Source: Saprospiraceae bacterium
GTDB lineage: Bacteria; Bacteroidota; Bacteroidia; Chitinophagales; Saprospiraceae
DNA: 64,000 nucleotides
NCBI GenBank assembly: GCA_027488135.1
Contig: JAIYCH010000011.1
Location: forward strand, 25,909 to 89,908
Direction of reading: 5' to 3'
Translations under genes and position numbers: made by a program
Shown here: positions 57,815 to 64,000 of the stretch, piece by piece
Layout: the number at the start of each line of letters is the position of its first letter
Position numbering within the stretch: the first letter of the stretch is position 1
The notes under the pieces: model-generated
What the model saw: only the letters and a program-made list of their open reading frames with translations
The model's database searches: none
What the model was told of the DNA's origin: nothing

Positions 57815-59335
57815 ATGAAATTTCTAACCTTTTTATTTTTAAGTTTTTCCATTTTAGTGCAAGGTCAAACGACTGAATTTTTTGAGCCTGGCGGTTTTAC
57901 AGATAAGGAGAGGGTAGAAAAAATAAAAAGCACCTTTTCCCTGGTCGAAAAAATGTACAATGACCATGCAGTAAATAATCATTTTCCTGGTTATTCTTTC
58001 GGCATAGTGGTGGACGGACAACTCGTTTTTAAGGGCAGTGGTGGGTTTTCCAACCTGGAAAATAAAACCCCTGCCACTTCTTCCACATTATTTAGAATTG
58101 CCTCCATGTCTAAAAGTTTTACTACTGCGGCTATATTAAAATTGCGGGATGAAGGAAAATTAAATCTGGATGATCCGATAGAAAAATACTTGCCGGGTAT
58201 TAAAAACCAAAAGTTAACGACGGACGGGCCTCACATAAGCATAAGACATTGTATGAATCATCTAGCTGGTTTTCCAGAGGATAATCCATGGGGAGACAGA
58301 CAGTTAGCAGATTCTGAGGAAGACCTGATACAACTCATAGGTAAAACCTTATCATTTTCTAATACGCCTGGCGTTTCTTATGAATATAGCAATCTTGGAT
58401 TCGCCATTCTCGGTTATATTATTCATAAAGTTTCCGGTTTACCTTATAATGAGTACATCCAAAAAAATATTCTAAGGCCTATTGGCATGCAGCATACAAC
58501 CTATGAATATTCAGAAGTGAAACCAGCATGGTTAGCACAGGGCTACCGGTTCATAGATGGAGCCTGGAAGATTGAACCCTTATTAGCCGATGGAATTTAT
58601 GGAGCTATGGGAGGAATGATTACCTCAATAGATGAGTTTAGTCAATACGTTTCCCTTCATCAACAGGCCTGGCCAGAAAGAAATGATGAGGATAAAATGC
58701 CCATTAAAAGGAGTACCCTTAGAGAAATGCATGTTCCTCAAGCCTTTATAGGCTTAAATCCAGGATATACTTTGCCAAATGGAAAAAAAATGGCCACCAC
58801 GTCCAGTTATACTTTCGGCCTGAACTGGATGAGAGACCAATGGGGTAAAATAAGTTTGGGTCATAGTGGAGGCTTGCCAGGTTTTGGCAGTAACTGGCGC
58901 TTCATGCCAGAATATGGTATTGGTGTTATTTATTTTGCCAATGTTACCTACGCCCCAACCTCAGGACTTAATGTTGCTATTCTTGACACCATCATTCAAT
59001 TAGCCCAATTGAAACCGAGGAGCGTTTCTATATCAACCATATTGGTAAAAAGACAAAAAGAAATGTTAGCGCTTTTACCATCCTGGGAAAATTTGCCCGA
59101 TATTTTTGCGGATAATTTCTTTTCAGACTATATTTTGAAGGATCTCCAGGCAGAATCAAAAAGTTTATTTTCAGCTGCTGGCAAAATTATTTCCGTATCA
59201 CCCATTTTTCCTGAAAATCAATTAAGGGGTTATTGTATCTTGAAAGGGGAAAAAACTTCCTTGAAGTTAAGCTTTACGTTAACTCCTGAAGTACCGGCCC
59301 GTATTCAGGAATACGATTTAATAGAAATAAAATAA
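57815..59335 (+). CDS. Secreted serine hydrolase, class C beta-lactamase family
   Basis: 506 residues. Signal peptide ending LVQGQ (about 18). Motifs: SxxK at S97-K100 (ASMSK), YSN at 191-193, HSG at 350-352 (LGHSGGLPGF). After the catalytic domain, a C-terminal extension of about 100 residues is lipocalin-like or accessory. The fold covers beta-lactamases, esterases and D-aminopeptidases; resistance cannot be claimed. It is monocistronic, and its stop codon abuts the hairpin of the candidate small RNA on the other strand. Confidence 0.87.
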   Translation: MKFLTFLFLSFSILVQGQTTEFFEPGGFTDKERVEKIKSTFSLVEKMYNDHAVNNHFPGYSFGIVVDGQLVFKGSGGFSNLENKTPATSSTLFRIASMSKSFTTAAILKLRDEGKLNLDDPIEKYLPGIKNQKLTTDGPHISIRHCMNHLAGFPEDNPWGDRQLADSEEDLIQLIGKTLSFSNTPGVSYEYSNLGFAILGYIIHKVSGLPYNEYIQKNILRPIGMQHTTYEYSEVKPAWLAQGYRFIDGAWKIEPLLADGIYGAMGGMITSIDEFSQYVSLHQQAWPERNDEDKMPIKRSTLREMHVPQAFIGLNPGYTLPNGKKMATTSSYTFGLNWMRDQWGKISLGHSGGLPGFGSNWRFMPEYGIGVIYFANVTYAPTSGLNVAILDTIIQLAQLKPRSVSISTILVKRQKEMLALLPSWENLPDIFADNFFSDYILKDLQAESKSLFSAAGKIISVSPIFPENQLRGYCILKGEKTSLKLSFTLTPEVPARIQEYDLIEIK

Positions 59336-59432
59336 AAAAGACCGGAACTCCACTTGGGGAGATTCCGGTTACCTATTACTCTCGATTTAACTTTTATTGT
59401 CTTCTTAAATTACATAACTGAACCTGTTGTAT
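59334..59432 (-). ncRNA. Candidate small RNA, class II copy d
   Basis: On the minus strand a TATCTTTG element at 59446-59439 precedes about 98 nt ending in a terminator hairpin. The hairpin has ACCGGAA/TTCCGGT arms (59341-59347 and 59363-59369) plus four more pairs, then TTTTTT. Just before the hairpin is a 24-nt block (59367-59390) identical to one at 63337-63360, including GAGUAAUAGG. It also lies downstream of, and on the same strand as, the PAS-LuxR gene, so it may instead be that gene's 3' UTR and terminator, or an RNA cut from it. Confidence 0.5.
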
Positions 59433-59489
59433 TTTAAGCAAAGATAATCTCATGTTTTTTCTAATCATATACTCATAAATGAGTATTTT

Positions 59490-60269
59490 TCATACCCAAC
59501 CGTTCTTTACAGACCTATTTACTAGTTCTATCGTATTCTTTACCTCACATTTAGCCAGCATATTTCTTCTGTGCGTATTTACCGTTTCCTTTGAAATGAA
59601 TAATTCTTTGGCAATTTCTTCACTTGTTTTACCTTGAATCAGTTTATTCAATATTTCTTTTTCTCTGGGTGAAAACCGCTCTTCTGGTTTTAAAAAAGAA
59701 AATTTTCCTTCAACCTGAACATTTTCATAGGTGGGTTCACCATCCAACCCAATGAAAGAAAGGACAGGTAGGCCTTCTTTTTTCAAATCTGTAATATCTG
59801 AATGTATGCCCATTGTTTTAACAATGGCTCCTTTTTCATCTGTTTCAATAGTTATCATTTGTTGTAACACTCTGATATAATGTCCCTCCTTATGTTTCAA
59901 CCGATAATCATAGCTTATTTTATACTTGAATATTTTTTCCGGCGACAATCCATTGAAAAATTCCCTTACTTTTGACTCATTAGCTATAACCAAAGGTAAA
60001 TCAATGGGATGAACCAAAGAAAGCATTTTTTCCATAGACATTTCATCTGGTTCATAACCCAGAACATCCTTGGTACCTTTACTGAAATTATTAAGATCAA
60101 CGTCTTTAATATCCGAAAGAAAAAAATAGGATTTTCCTATCATGAAGAGGGCTAACCTATTTTCCTGGAGGATATCAATGAAAGCTATATTTTGTTTTAT
60201 TGAATCACCATAGCTTTGGTCATTCCATATTTCATCTACTAATTTTTTTACGGGTTGATTTCTGTTCAT
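59490..60269 (-). CDS. PAS domain - LuxR-type response regulator
   Basis: 259 residues from the ATG at 60269. An upstream TTG lies almost at the predicted transcription start and is rejected. Residues about 45-165 form a PAS fold (FSKGTKDVLGYEPDEMSMEKMLSLVHPIDLP..., IVKTMGIHSDITDLKK), and 197-257 a LuxR/GerE helix-turn-helix (FSPREKEILNKLIQGKTSEEIAKELFISKETVNTHRRNMLAK). It should be a DNA-binding regulator responding to a PAS ligand or partner. Its mRNA leader is very short (about 16 nt) and contains CUAUUACUCC right before the ATG, perfectly complementary over 9 nt to the candidate small RNAs at 59.4 and 63.3 kb. Confidence 0.88.
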   Translation of the reverse strand: MNRNQPVKKLVDEIWNDQSYGDSIKQNIAFIDILQENRLALFMIGKSYFFLSDIKDVDLNNFSKGTKDVLGYEPDEMSMEKMLSLVHPIDLPLVIANESKVREFFNGLSPEKIFKYKISYDYRLKHKEGHYIRVLQQMITIETDEKGAIVKTMGIHSDITDLKKEGLPVLSFIGLDGEPTYENVQVEGKFSFLKPEERFSPREKEILNKLIQGKTSEEIAKELFISKETVNTHRRNMLAKCEVKNTIELVNRSVKNGWV

Positions 60270-60291
60270 CTGGAGTAATAGTTTCAATACC

Positions 60292-60299
60292 CAAACATA
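60292..60299 (-). promoter_or_regulatory. Candidate -7 promoter element (TATGTTTG) for the PAS-LuxR gene
   Basis: The minus strand reads TATGTTTG, matching TAnnTTTG, 22 bp before the ATG. This predicts a leader of only about 16 nt, beginning AAACTATTACTCC. Confidence 0.45.
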
Positions 60300-60461
60300 A
60301 ATACAATCGTAGAATTAACTTGATTATTGACGTAAAAAGCAGGAATATGTCGTGAAATGCAAGAATTAGGGAAAAATCGCTGTTTAATTTTTCAGAAAAA
60401 AAATACCCGTCATCTTTTTTAGTAGATAATTTTTTTTCTACTTTTAATAAAATTTGACCCA

Positions 60462-61427
60462 TTGTTTATTAATTATGTCATCCTCGCCCATCATTTTCCA
60501 GTTCAATTAAAAAAATTAGTGAATAGGTTAAATGATGAAAACGTAACTTTTTTTATACACATAGATGTAACCTCAGATATTCATGAATTCAAAAAATTAA
60601 TATCCCATTCAAATGTAATATTTATTGAAAAAAGAGAAAATGCAATATGGGGTAATTTTACGATTGTTCAAGCAACTTTGAATGGTATGAATGAAGTGAT
60701 GAAATATGGCAGAGGTGGTTTTACCATACTTCTAAGTGGACAAGATTATCCATTAGCAAGTAATAAGCATATCAAACGATTTCTTTCAACACACCATAAT
60801 TATAATTTTATCGATATAAAGTCAGCACAAGAGGCTTGGCCTATTGAATACAAGGCTAAAATTCAAAATTACTACCTAAACCTTACCCCCAAAAGGGGTA
60901 ACGGCTTTTTTATAGCCTATTTCCTTGATATCCCCTTTATTTCCTTTTTAAAGACCATCTATCATTTAATAAAACATGGTATCAGGCAAAAAAACCTGCG
61001 ATTATGTTTGCAAGTTTTAAAGTTGTTTAAAAAAAGGAATTCCCCCATTCCCTGCCATTATGGAGGTTCACAATGGTGGGCATTTAATCAAGAAACACTA
61101 AAAATGATATTGAATTATGTGGAAGAAAATCCATTATTCCTAAACTTCCATAGATATACCTATATACCTGATGAAATATTTTTTCATACTATCATTAAAT
61201 TGTTGGCAGATAAATATCCTGAAATAAAAATTCTTCCTTCATTAACTTATGTCAATTGGGAAAAACTGGATTATGACTTTCCGGCCATTTTTGGTACAAC
61301 CGATTTTGATGAATTAAAGAAAGCTAAAAAAAACGGAAAATTATTTGCCAGGAAATTTGAAGCGCATATAGATGCAGGAATATTAGATTTACTAGACGAA
61401 GCAGCTTACCTTTCGGATGAACAATAA
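60462..61427 (+). CDS. Core-2/I-branching-type beta-1,6-N-acetylglucosaminyltransferase family protein
   Basis: 321 residues with a TTG start (no nearby ATG), supported because the family begins with INYVILAHHFPVQLKKLV right after it. Other marks: FFIHIDVTSD, SGQDYPL, GGSQWWAFNQETLKMI, YIPDEIFFHTII. The PF02485 family transfers GlcNAc or xylose; in bacteria such enzymes usually modify surface polysaccharides or glycoproteins. It is followed 9 bp later by an AEC transporter. No signal peptide; cytoplasmic. Confidence 0.87.
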   Translation: MFINYVILAHHFPVQLKKLVNRLNDENVTFFIHIDVTSDIHEFKKLISHSNVIFIEKRENAIWGNFTIVQATLNGMNEVMKYGRGGFTILLSGQDYPLASNKHIKRFLSTHHNYNFIDIKSAQEAWPIEYKAKIQNYYLNLTPKRGNGFFIAYFLDIPFISFLKTIYHLIKHGIRQKNLRLCLQVLKLFKKRNSPIPCHYGGSQWWAFNQETLKMILNYVEENPLFLNFHRYTYIPDEIFFHTIIKLLADKYPEIKILPSLTYVNWEKLDYDFPAIFGTTDFDELKKAKKNGKLFARKFEAHIDAGILDLLDEAAYLSDEQ

Positions 61428-61436
61428 TGGGTAAAA

Positions 61437-62348
61437 ATGGGACAAGTCAATTTGGCATTTATCACTACACTAGCATTTATCTTCATCGGCTTTTTATTAA
61501 AAACGGGAGGAATTATCAAAGAACAGGAAGGAAAAGTGTTATCACGCCTGCTAATGCACACCACTTTTCCAGCCTTAATGATTGTCTCCACCATTCACAT
61601 TGATCTGAATATTCGGTTATTTTTAATTCCAATTTTTGCTATAGGTATTTCAGCTATAATGCTTACCATTGCTTTTTTCCTTTTTAAAAAGGAAAAAAAT
61701 GCCATCCGAGGGGTTTTAACCATGGGCTCGGGAGGCTGGAACGTTGGTTTGTTTGGCTTCCCACTTATTGAATCTATCTGGGGCGCTAAAGCCCTTTTAT
61801 TTGCCATAATGTATGACATTGGAAATACCTTTTTAGCCTTTGGTGTATTGTATCCCATTGGAAATCATTTTTCTGACGTTCCATCCATGGGGAAATTAAA
61901 TATGTTAAAAAAAGTCCTTCTTTTACCTCCCGTTCTGGGAATGATTATGGGATTGACTCTTAATGTCACCAATATACCTTTACCGGGCATTTTAGAAGAT
62001 GTATTAACAACGCTGGCTAAAGCAAACAAACCCTTAGTTTTACTTTTGTTAGGTATTTATTTAAGTTTTAATCTGGATAAAAACCAATTTAATGGTATTC
62101 TTAAAGTATTATTCGTTCGATATGGGATAGGTATTCTAACTATTTTGGCAATTTATTTTTTATTACCCAAGTCATTAATGAGCAGTGTTTTAATAGCATT
62201 GGTCATTTTACCGGTAGGTATGAGCGTTTTATTGTTTTCAGACGAGCTTGGTTTTGATGCAAAAATTGCTGGAACACTGGCTAATATCTCTTTATTGTTA
62301 AGCTTTGGCTTACTTTGGCTGGTTATTACCTATTTACAACTTTACTAG
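61437..62348 (+). CDS. AEC (auxin efflux carrier) family transporter
   Basis: 303 residues with about ten hydrophobic helices, beginning MGQVNLAFITTLAFIFIGFLLKTGGIIKEQEGKVLSRLL. The family's helix-break region FGFPLIESIWGAKALLFAIMYDIGNTFLAFG and the C-terminal LPVGMSVLLFSDELGFDAKIAGTLANISLLLS are clear. The family exports or imports organic acids and other small molecules. It probably shares a transcript with the upstream glycosyltransferase. Confidence 0.88.
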   Translation: MGQVNLAFITTLAFIFIGFLLKTGGIIKEQEGKVLSRLLMHTTFPALMIVSTIHIDLNIRLFLIPIFAIGISAIMLTIAFFLFKKEKNAIRGVLTMGSGGWNVGLFGFPLIESIWGAKALLFAIMYDIGNTFLAFGVLYPIGNHFSDVPSMGKLNMLKKVLLLPPVLGMIMGLTLNVTNIPLPGILEDVLTTLAKANKPLVLLLLGIYLSFNLDKNQFNGILKVLFVRYGIGILTILAIYFLLPKSLMSSVLIALVILPVGMSVLLFSDELGFDAKIAGTLANISLLLSFGLLWLVITYLQLY

Positions 62349-62360
62349 ATTTTAGTAAAT

Positions 62361-63035
62361 TTAGTAGCCAGGTAATGGCGTACCATTTTCATCAGTGGTC
62401 AGAATGTCAGAAAAATAGTCGAAAAATGGTAACATTTGACTAAAAGTAAAGACGACTTCTTCTATAAATTGCTTAGATAAAACCTCTTCATCGGAAAGTT
62501 TTCTGATAAGAAGATACTGTTTAAATTTCAACCATTCTATATTTTCGTGATCTTTCGAAAATGACTGAGGAGCAGTTTTTAGCTTCTCCCCCTGTAATTC
62601 ACCAAATAATTTCTTAAAATCAGGCGCTTGGGTTATTTTTTTTATGGTAGAAGAATCCACGGCTAATTCCTGTCTGATTCGTTTCACATCTGCTGGTTCC
62701 GGATCCCAAAAACCACCCCCAATAAATGATTCCCCAGGTTGGATATGCAGATAATAGCCCCCTCTTTTCCATTTAGTAGCTCTGGTGATACCCACACTAA
62801 AATGTGTTTTGTAGGGTAGTTTATCTTTAGAGAAACGCACATCCCGATATATTCTAAACACATTTTTTCCCTCCAATAGATCAAATGTTTCCATTTTCAA
62901 GTATAATTCATCAGAAAATAATTTGAAATGAGCAAGTTCTTTTTGGAAAACAGGCTTGTTCAAGGTAAACCATTCACGATGATTATTTTGAGCTAAGGTT
63001 GAGAGAAATTCCAGCAGAGATTTAGTAAGTTGCAT
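62361..63035 (-). CDS. DUF2461 domain protein
   Basis: 224 residues of the widespread DUF2461 family, recognised by NNHREWFTLNKPVFQKEL, FRIYRDVRFSKDKLPYKTHFSVGITR and GGYYLHIQPGESFIGGGFWDPEP. The protein is cytoplasmic and of unknown function; the repeated basic and aromatic residues have suggested nucleic-acid or sugar binding, unproven. It is convergent with the AEC transporter gene and lies downstream of the small RNA array, separated by the terminator of copy a. Confidence 0.85.
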   Translation of the reverse strand: MQLTKSLLEFLSTLAQNNHREWFTLNKPVFQKELAHFKLFSDELYLKMETFDLLEGKNVFRIYRDVRFSKDKLPYKTHFSVGITRATKWKRGGYYLHIQPGESFIGGGFWDPEPADVKRIRQELAVDSSTIKKITQAPDFKKLFGELQGEKLKTAPQSFSKDHENIEWLKFKQYLLIRKLSDEEVLSKQFIEEVVFTFSQMLPFFDYFSDILTTDENGTPLPGY

Positions 63036-63109
63036 CCTTTGTAATTTACAAAATAATTTTGAGCGCTAATAACATTCAAAATTAAAAGATTAAAACAAAA
63101 GATGTTAAT

Positions 63110-63180
63110 AAAAAACGGGATGCGATAAATTCGCATCCCATTGTAGTTGGAGTAATTAAAAAAGTGTCTGGGAGTAATTA
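63110..63180 (-). ncRNA. Candidate small RNA, class I copy a
   Basis: About 70 nt on the minus strand. The TAAATTTG element (63193-63186) precedes an RNA starting UAAUUACUCCCAG, with a second UAAUUACUCCAA (63158-63147), then a perfect 8-bp GC-rich hairpin GGGATGCG/CGCATCCC (63117-63124, 63132-63139) and TTTTTT. No gene on the minus strand lies upstream that this terminator could serve. Confidence 0.55.
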
Positions 63181-63302
63181 ATGTCCAAATTTAGTTTATT
63201 AAAAATTTTTATACTACTACATAATGATGCAGTATGATAAAAGTCATACATTTTTATTTAATTTTCGTTAACGTAAGGAGAAAATAAAACCCTATTCAAA
63301 AC

Positions 63303-63359
63303 CAAAGAAAGGCATGCATCACAAAAGGAGGATGCAGGTTACCTATTACTCTCGATTTA
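63303..63359 (-). ncRNA. Candidate small RNA, class II copy b
   Basis: About 57 nt. The minus-strand TAAATTTG element (63372-63365) is followed by the 24-nt block (63360-63337) identical to that at 59.4 kb, including GAGUAAUAGG. A weaker 6-bp hairpin TGCATC/GATGCA (63315-63320, 63331-63336) and a TTTCTTT tract follow. The terminator is the poorest of the four. Confidence 0.45.
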
Positions 63360-63493
63360 AGTTGCAAATTTAAACAAAACTAAAAAGATGAGCGGTACAT
63401 TTAAATGTAGTAACCAAATAATATAGTTTATGTAATTATAATTTTTTGTTTGTAGATTGAAATTAAAACAAATTCAGAGGGAATTTTCACCCA

Positions 63494-63575
63494 ATAAAAA
63501 AAGGCTACAAAAAATTGCAGCCTTTCTAACTTGGAGTAATTATTCATCAATTGAGAAGTGAAAAACACTATTGAT
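63494..63575 (-). ncRNA. Candidate small RNA, class I copy c
   Basis: About 80 nt. The minus-strand TATATTTG element (63587-63580) is followed at once by a 5' hairpin (ATCAAT/ATTGAT outer and AGTG/CACT inner arms, 63546-63575), then single-stranded AAUAAUUACUCCAAG, then a terminator hairpin AAAGGCT/AGCCTTT (63500-63506, 63519-63525) with a 7-T tract. This is the most complete promoter-stem-loop-terminator layout of the set. Confidence 0.55.
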
Positions 63576-63607
63576 GCTTCAAATATAAACCTAAATATCT
63601 GATAATT

Positions 63608-63629
63608 AATCTACATGAAAATGTAGATT
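63608..63629. repeat. Palindrome with 9-bp arms
   Basis: AATCTACAT (63608-63616) and ATGTAGATT (63621-63629) are perfect inverted repeats around GAAA. It lies 20-40 bp upstream of the copy c promoter element, where an operator could sit, but no regulator is identified. Confidence 0.6.
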
Positions 63630-63664
63630 TCCAAAAAACTTAGTAAATCAAATAGAAAACGAAT

Positions 63665-63718
63665 AAAAACAGTACAGAAACCGTACAGAAACCTACAGAA
63701 ATAGTATAAAAACAGTAG
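63665..63718. repeat. Five degenerate 11-bp direct repeats
   Basis: Consecutive units AAAAACAGTAC, AGAAACCGTAC, AGAAACCTAC, AGAAATAGTAT and AAAAACAGTAG run head to tail at about one helical turn each. Such phased repeats suit tandem protein binding or DNA bending; their role is unknown. Confidence 0.65.
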
Positions 63719-63923
63719 TAAATTTATTAAGCACATTATTTCCATACCGATAGACACTTCCTTTCTATCATAACCTGTCTCCTCTTAAAAACCACTTTAT
63801 TCAACATAACCATGGCGTTTTACATAATATCCTTTCTAACTAAAAATTTGAATTTTTAAAATTGTATGTCCCAGAAGGCAACCAATATTCCAACATTCCC
63901 GTTAGTCATTAAAAAACAAAGAG

Positions 63924-64000
63924 ATGAAAAAATATTTAATTTATTTGGGAATAACCTGTAGCATTTCCCTTAATGTGGGTGCTCAAACCGATTCCCTGGA
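63924..64000 (+). CDS. Secreted or outer-membrane protein, N-terminal fragment (cut by right edge)
   Basis: An ATG at 63924 opens a frame to the window end: 25 codons forming a signal peptide (MKKYLIYLGITCSISLNVGAQ) followed by TDSL. Only the export signal is visible, so no function can be given. The frame is preceded by AAACAAAGAG, a typical A-rich Bacteroidota leader, and by the structured 888-bp region. Confidence 0.7.
   Translation, partial: MKKYLIYLGITCSISLNVGAQTDSL

Larger units (their letters stand above)
63036..63923. other. 888-bp gene-less, highly structured intergenic region
   Basis: No plausible coding gene is present on either strand. It holds three candidate minus-strand small RNAs, a 9-bp-arm palindrome (63608-63629), five degenerate 11-bp direct repeats (63665-63718) and a weak plus-strand hairpin GTATGA/TCATAC (63232-63249) followed by a T-rich tract. 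The last 200 bp lead into a rightward gene that begins at 63924. Confidence 0.7.

Noticed and set aside
60232..60462. 76-codon minus-strand open frame with a hydrophobic stretch upstream of the PAS-LuxR gene
   Set aside because: It overlaps the PAS-LuxR N-terminus in another frame and covers that gene's probable promoter. No family resemblance.
63036..63923. CRISPR array or insertion sequence in the repeat-rich intergenic region
   Set aside because: The repeats are not regularly spaced 24-48-nt direct repeats with unique spacers. There are no cas genes, transposase or terminal inverted repeats.

Overview
The window is about 64 kb of AT-rich, gene-dense DNA from a member of the Bacteroidota, probably a Saprospiria-like or related gliding/secreting lineage (the class is an inference). 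Supporting evidence: a PorP/SprF protein beside a PorE-like protein and giant adhesins with a type IX secretion (T9SS) type B C-terminal domain; a SusC/SusD pair; many secreted enzymes with Bacteroidota-style signal peptides; little Shine-Dalgarno signal; and -7 promoter elements of the Bacteroidota form TAnnTTTG. No tRNA, rRNA, CRISPR array, insertion sequence or prophage was seen.

Layout. 1-9.8 kb: leftward T9SS block of PorP/SprF, a PorE-like protein and two tandem paralogous PKD-type adhesins, the outer one cut by the left edge. 10-17.2 kb: secreted beta-helix protein, threonine dehydratase/serine racemase family enzyme, PBP4-type D-Ala-D-Ala carboxypeptidase, a truncated GH3-C/beta-lactamase fusion, and an ECF sigma factor coupled to a single-TM protein with a barrel-like C-terminus. 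17.2-27.1 kb: small conserved gene, metH, an operon of GMC oxidoreductase, gluconate-dehydrogenase subunit 3 and hydroxypyruvate-isomerase-like TIM barrel, then aconitase. 27.1-35.2 kb: lipoprotein, RecB/AddA-like helicase, secreted DinB protein, LolA-like protein and a 1017-residue Asp-box (sortilin/VPS10-like) protein. 35.3-44.1 kb: SusD and SusC, divergent from a DUF1080 protein and a cytochrome c/beta-propeller protein. 44.3-53.7 kb: FISUMP lipoprotein, an ArsR-ArsM fusion with a palindromic operator, a CASTOR/POLLUX-like ion channel, a TonB receptor and a YncE/phosphoesterase. 53.8-63.0 kb: orphan TrpF, Rieske lipoprotein, WYL regulator, CDP-alcohol phosphatidyltransferase, DUF1295 protein, serine hydrolase, PAS-LuxR regulator, core-2-type glycosyltransferase, AEC transporter and DUF2461 protein.

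How parts may work together. The GMC/subunit 3/TIM-barrel operon and the DUF1080/cytochrome c pair beside SusCD are the parts expected for periplasmic oxidation of sugars to 3-keto sugars, followed by hydrolysis, with SusCD importing substrate or product. PorP, PorE and the adhesins form a secretion and surface-attachment module.

The most interesting region is the gene-less, highly structured 63.0-63.9 kb, with a relative at 59.3-59.45 kb. Four minus-strand units each have a TAnnTTTG element, a short conserved single-stranded stretch and a terminator hairpin. They look like a family of small RNAs of about 55-100 nt in two classes. One class carries GAGUAAUAG, which is perfectly complementary over 9 nt to the short leader just before the ATG of the neighbouring PAS-LuxR gene. 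The other class carries a sequence resembling that leader. This suggests an RNA circuit of regulator, antisense RNA and target mimic; it is inferred from sequence only.
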